The position numbers and the translations under genes are program-made. From Moritella sp. F3 (GTDB taxonomy: Bacteria > Pseudomonadota > Gammaproteobacteria > Enterobacterales > Moritellaceae), in the NCBI RefSeq assembly GCF_015082335.1, contig NZ_BLRL01000002.1, positions 348,569 to 412,568 of the forward strand: a stretch of DNA of 64,000 bases, in the 5' to 3' direction. Positions 62,799 to 64,000 of this stretch are shown here, one piece after another (position 1 is the first letter of the stretch; each line of letters opens with the position of its first letter). The notes below the pieces were generated by a model. That model was given only the letters and a program-made list of their open reading frames with translations. It did no database searches and was not told the DNA's origin.

Positions 62799-63718
62799 TA
62801 CTTCACCCCTTTCATTAATGACCAAATGATGGTCATACCGATGAATTCGCTCACCAATACGTAATAAAGAATGGGCTTACCTGAGTCACTAAACATAACA
62901 AATTCAAAATTTTCAGGGCTTAGATATTGCAATATAAACAGGAATATAAATGGAATAGCGCCGACAATCTTAGCTGAAGCTCTTGCCTCAGATGTCATGG
63001 CATATTTCTTTTTTTCTATCGCATTCGAATCAAAGATCAAGCGATTCAGTCGCGTTATAATTTCTTTAAGTTGACCACCACGCTGCATATTTGCGCGCAA
63101 CGTGATAACAAAAAACTGGAACGTAGGATATGGATAACGTATACAAGACTTTTGAAAAACCTTATCTGGCGTTTCACCCAACTGAAGTCGTTCTCCCATC
63201 AATTTAAATTCTCGACCAACATCATTATCTAGCGACTGTCCAACAAAAATAATCGCGTGCATGATACTTTCACCAGCACTCACTGCACTTGCAAGCATGT
63301 TAAGCGCATCGGGAAAAGAAGCTTCAAAGTTATTCTTCGCCCGCTTTGCAAGCCATAAATAGCCAACTAAGGTGGAGACAAGTAACACCGGAGGTGACAC
63401 AAAAAACCAGTGCGTCCGGAAAAAGGTCATGTTTATAAAGTGTGATAACACAATAATGCTGATTATAAATAGCCCAGCTTTAAAGCTCGCGCCTTGCCCA
63501 AGATAGCGCTCTATATTCTTCAATATTCTGTTCGACTTTTGCTTCCAGCTCAGCGCGGTAAGCGAGCTAAAATTCAATGCTTGTTGATTTTCGTCCATCG
63601 AACTGACAAGTACTGAACGATTTAAATGTTCCAAATACTTTTTTTTATTTATCCGATTTGGCTTCAATACTAAAAGCAGTAAAGCACCACCTAAGCAAAG
63701 GCATAAACTTGCTATCAT
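62798..63718 (-). CDS. TadB-like inner-membrane platform protein
   Basis: 306 residues. T2SSF domain: LNMLASAVSAGESIMHAIIF, LRANMQRGGQLKEIITRLNR. Its ATG overlaps the tadA stop by 4 bp. TM helices at the N-terminus, near 90-130, and at the C-terminus. Confidence 0.9.
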   Translation of the reverse strand: MIASLCLCLGGALLLLVLKPNRINKKKYLEHLNRSVLVSSMDENQQALNFSSLTALSWKQKSNRILKNIERYLGQGASFKAGLFIISIIVLSHFINMTFFRTHWFFVSPPVLLVSTLVGYLWLAKRAKNNFEASFPDALNMLASAVSAGESIMHAIIFVGQSLDNDVGREFKLMGERLQLGETPDKVFQKSCIRYPYPTFQFFVITLRANMQRGGQLKEIITRLNRLIFDSNAIEKKKYAMTSEARASAKIVGAIPFIFLFILQYLSPENFEFVMFSDSGKPILYYVLVSEFIGMTIIWSLMKGVK

Positions 63719-64000
63719 GCCGGTTCTCCGACCCGAAATGCTGCTGATAGCTTGTCTTCCAAACCAAAAAATCGCGCCTTTTCCACCAACACAGATCGCT
63801 GCATCAAACCAGCTGTGATGAAGTTGCCGTTGACCTTTCCACTCTGCCCCTGAGAAATTTTAGGTTGAAAACGAAATATTTCTTCGAGCACAACATTACT
63901 GCCTTCTAAACCAACGACTTCCGTTATACTCATGACTTTTCTGCTACCATCATGCAAACGGTTAATTTGAATAACCAAGTCAACGGCACTCACGATCGTT
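63715..64000 (-). CDS. TadA/CpaF ATPase, C-terminal part (runs off right edge)
   Basis: The visible ~94 codons match the C-terminus of the TadA/CpaF secretion ATPase (SAVDLVIQINRLHDGSRKVM, SITEVVGLEGSNVVLEEIF). The frame is open to the right edge, so the gene continues beyond base 64000. Confidence 0.88.
   Translation of the reverse strand, partial: TIVSAVDLVIQINRLHDGSRKVMSITEVVGLEGSNVVLEEIFRFQPKISQGQSGKVNGNFITAGLMQRSVLVEKARFFGLEDKLSAAFRVGEPA

Overview
The window looks like chromosome from a marine gammaproteobacterium of the Moritella / Shewanella / Vibrio type. It is AT-rich. It encodes a GbpA-like chitin-active LPMO, methylarsenite-type ArsR/ArsP, TmpA/TmpB phosphonate oxygenases, a PrnB-family haem protein, several cyclic-di-GMP enzymes and a Tad pilus locus. 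Genus is an inference from gene content. No rRNA, tRNA, CRISPR array, insertion sequence or prophage was seen, and most genes look intact.

Layout. 1-350 is the start of an RND-type membrane-fusion protein running off the left edge. 628-5187 holds a secreted Ntn amidase with a divergent LysR regulator, then a PrnB-like haem protein paired with a kynureninase-like PLP enzyme. 5217-8068 (minus) is an organophosphonate operon: 2-aminoethylphosphonate-type binding protein, TmpA, TmpB. 8223-12203 holds a dCache chemoreceptor with a CRP-like site, an AllA-like protein, an unknown protein and a DUF3859 protein. 12363-17696 is a LysR regulator followed by two duplicated repeat lipoproteins and a small beta-barrel protein. 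17720-22096 (minus) is a signalling operon: Xre-type regulator, REC-EAL, Hpt and hybrid kinase, which together can make a complete phosphorelay ending in a c-di-GMP phosphodiesterase.

22429-31024 holds the LPMO, a cytochrome b561, an ArsR repressor with a perfect operator, a DUF535 protein and assorted metabolic and regulatory genes. 31182-34976 is a YpdA/YpdB two-component system with its transporter target YhjX; a two-repeat YpdB box with 11-bp spacing sits before yhjX. 35113-50070 is mainly housekeeping and accessory genes: rsuA, yqfB, a PACE efflux protein, three tandem paralogous lipoproteins, a second DUF535 gene, regulators with divergent transporters, msrA, YceI, tag and an orphan pilin.

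50280-51197 is an ArsP-type permease preceded by two copies of the same inverted repeat found at arsR 26 kb away, which ties the two genes into one regulon. 51389-58138 holds three large c-di-GMP proteins, one being a PTS EIIC-EAL fusion. 58315 to the right edge is a Tad locus (OmpA, TadG-, TadF-, TadE-, TadD-, TadC-, TadB-like, and the TadA C-terminus), all on the minus strand. Most signals converge on surface behaviour: chitin, pili, chemotaxis and c-di-GMP.
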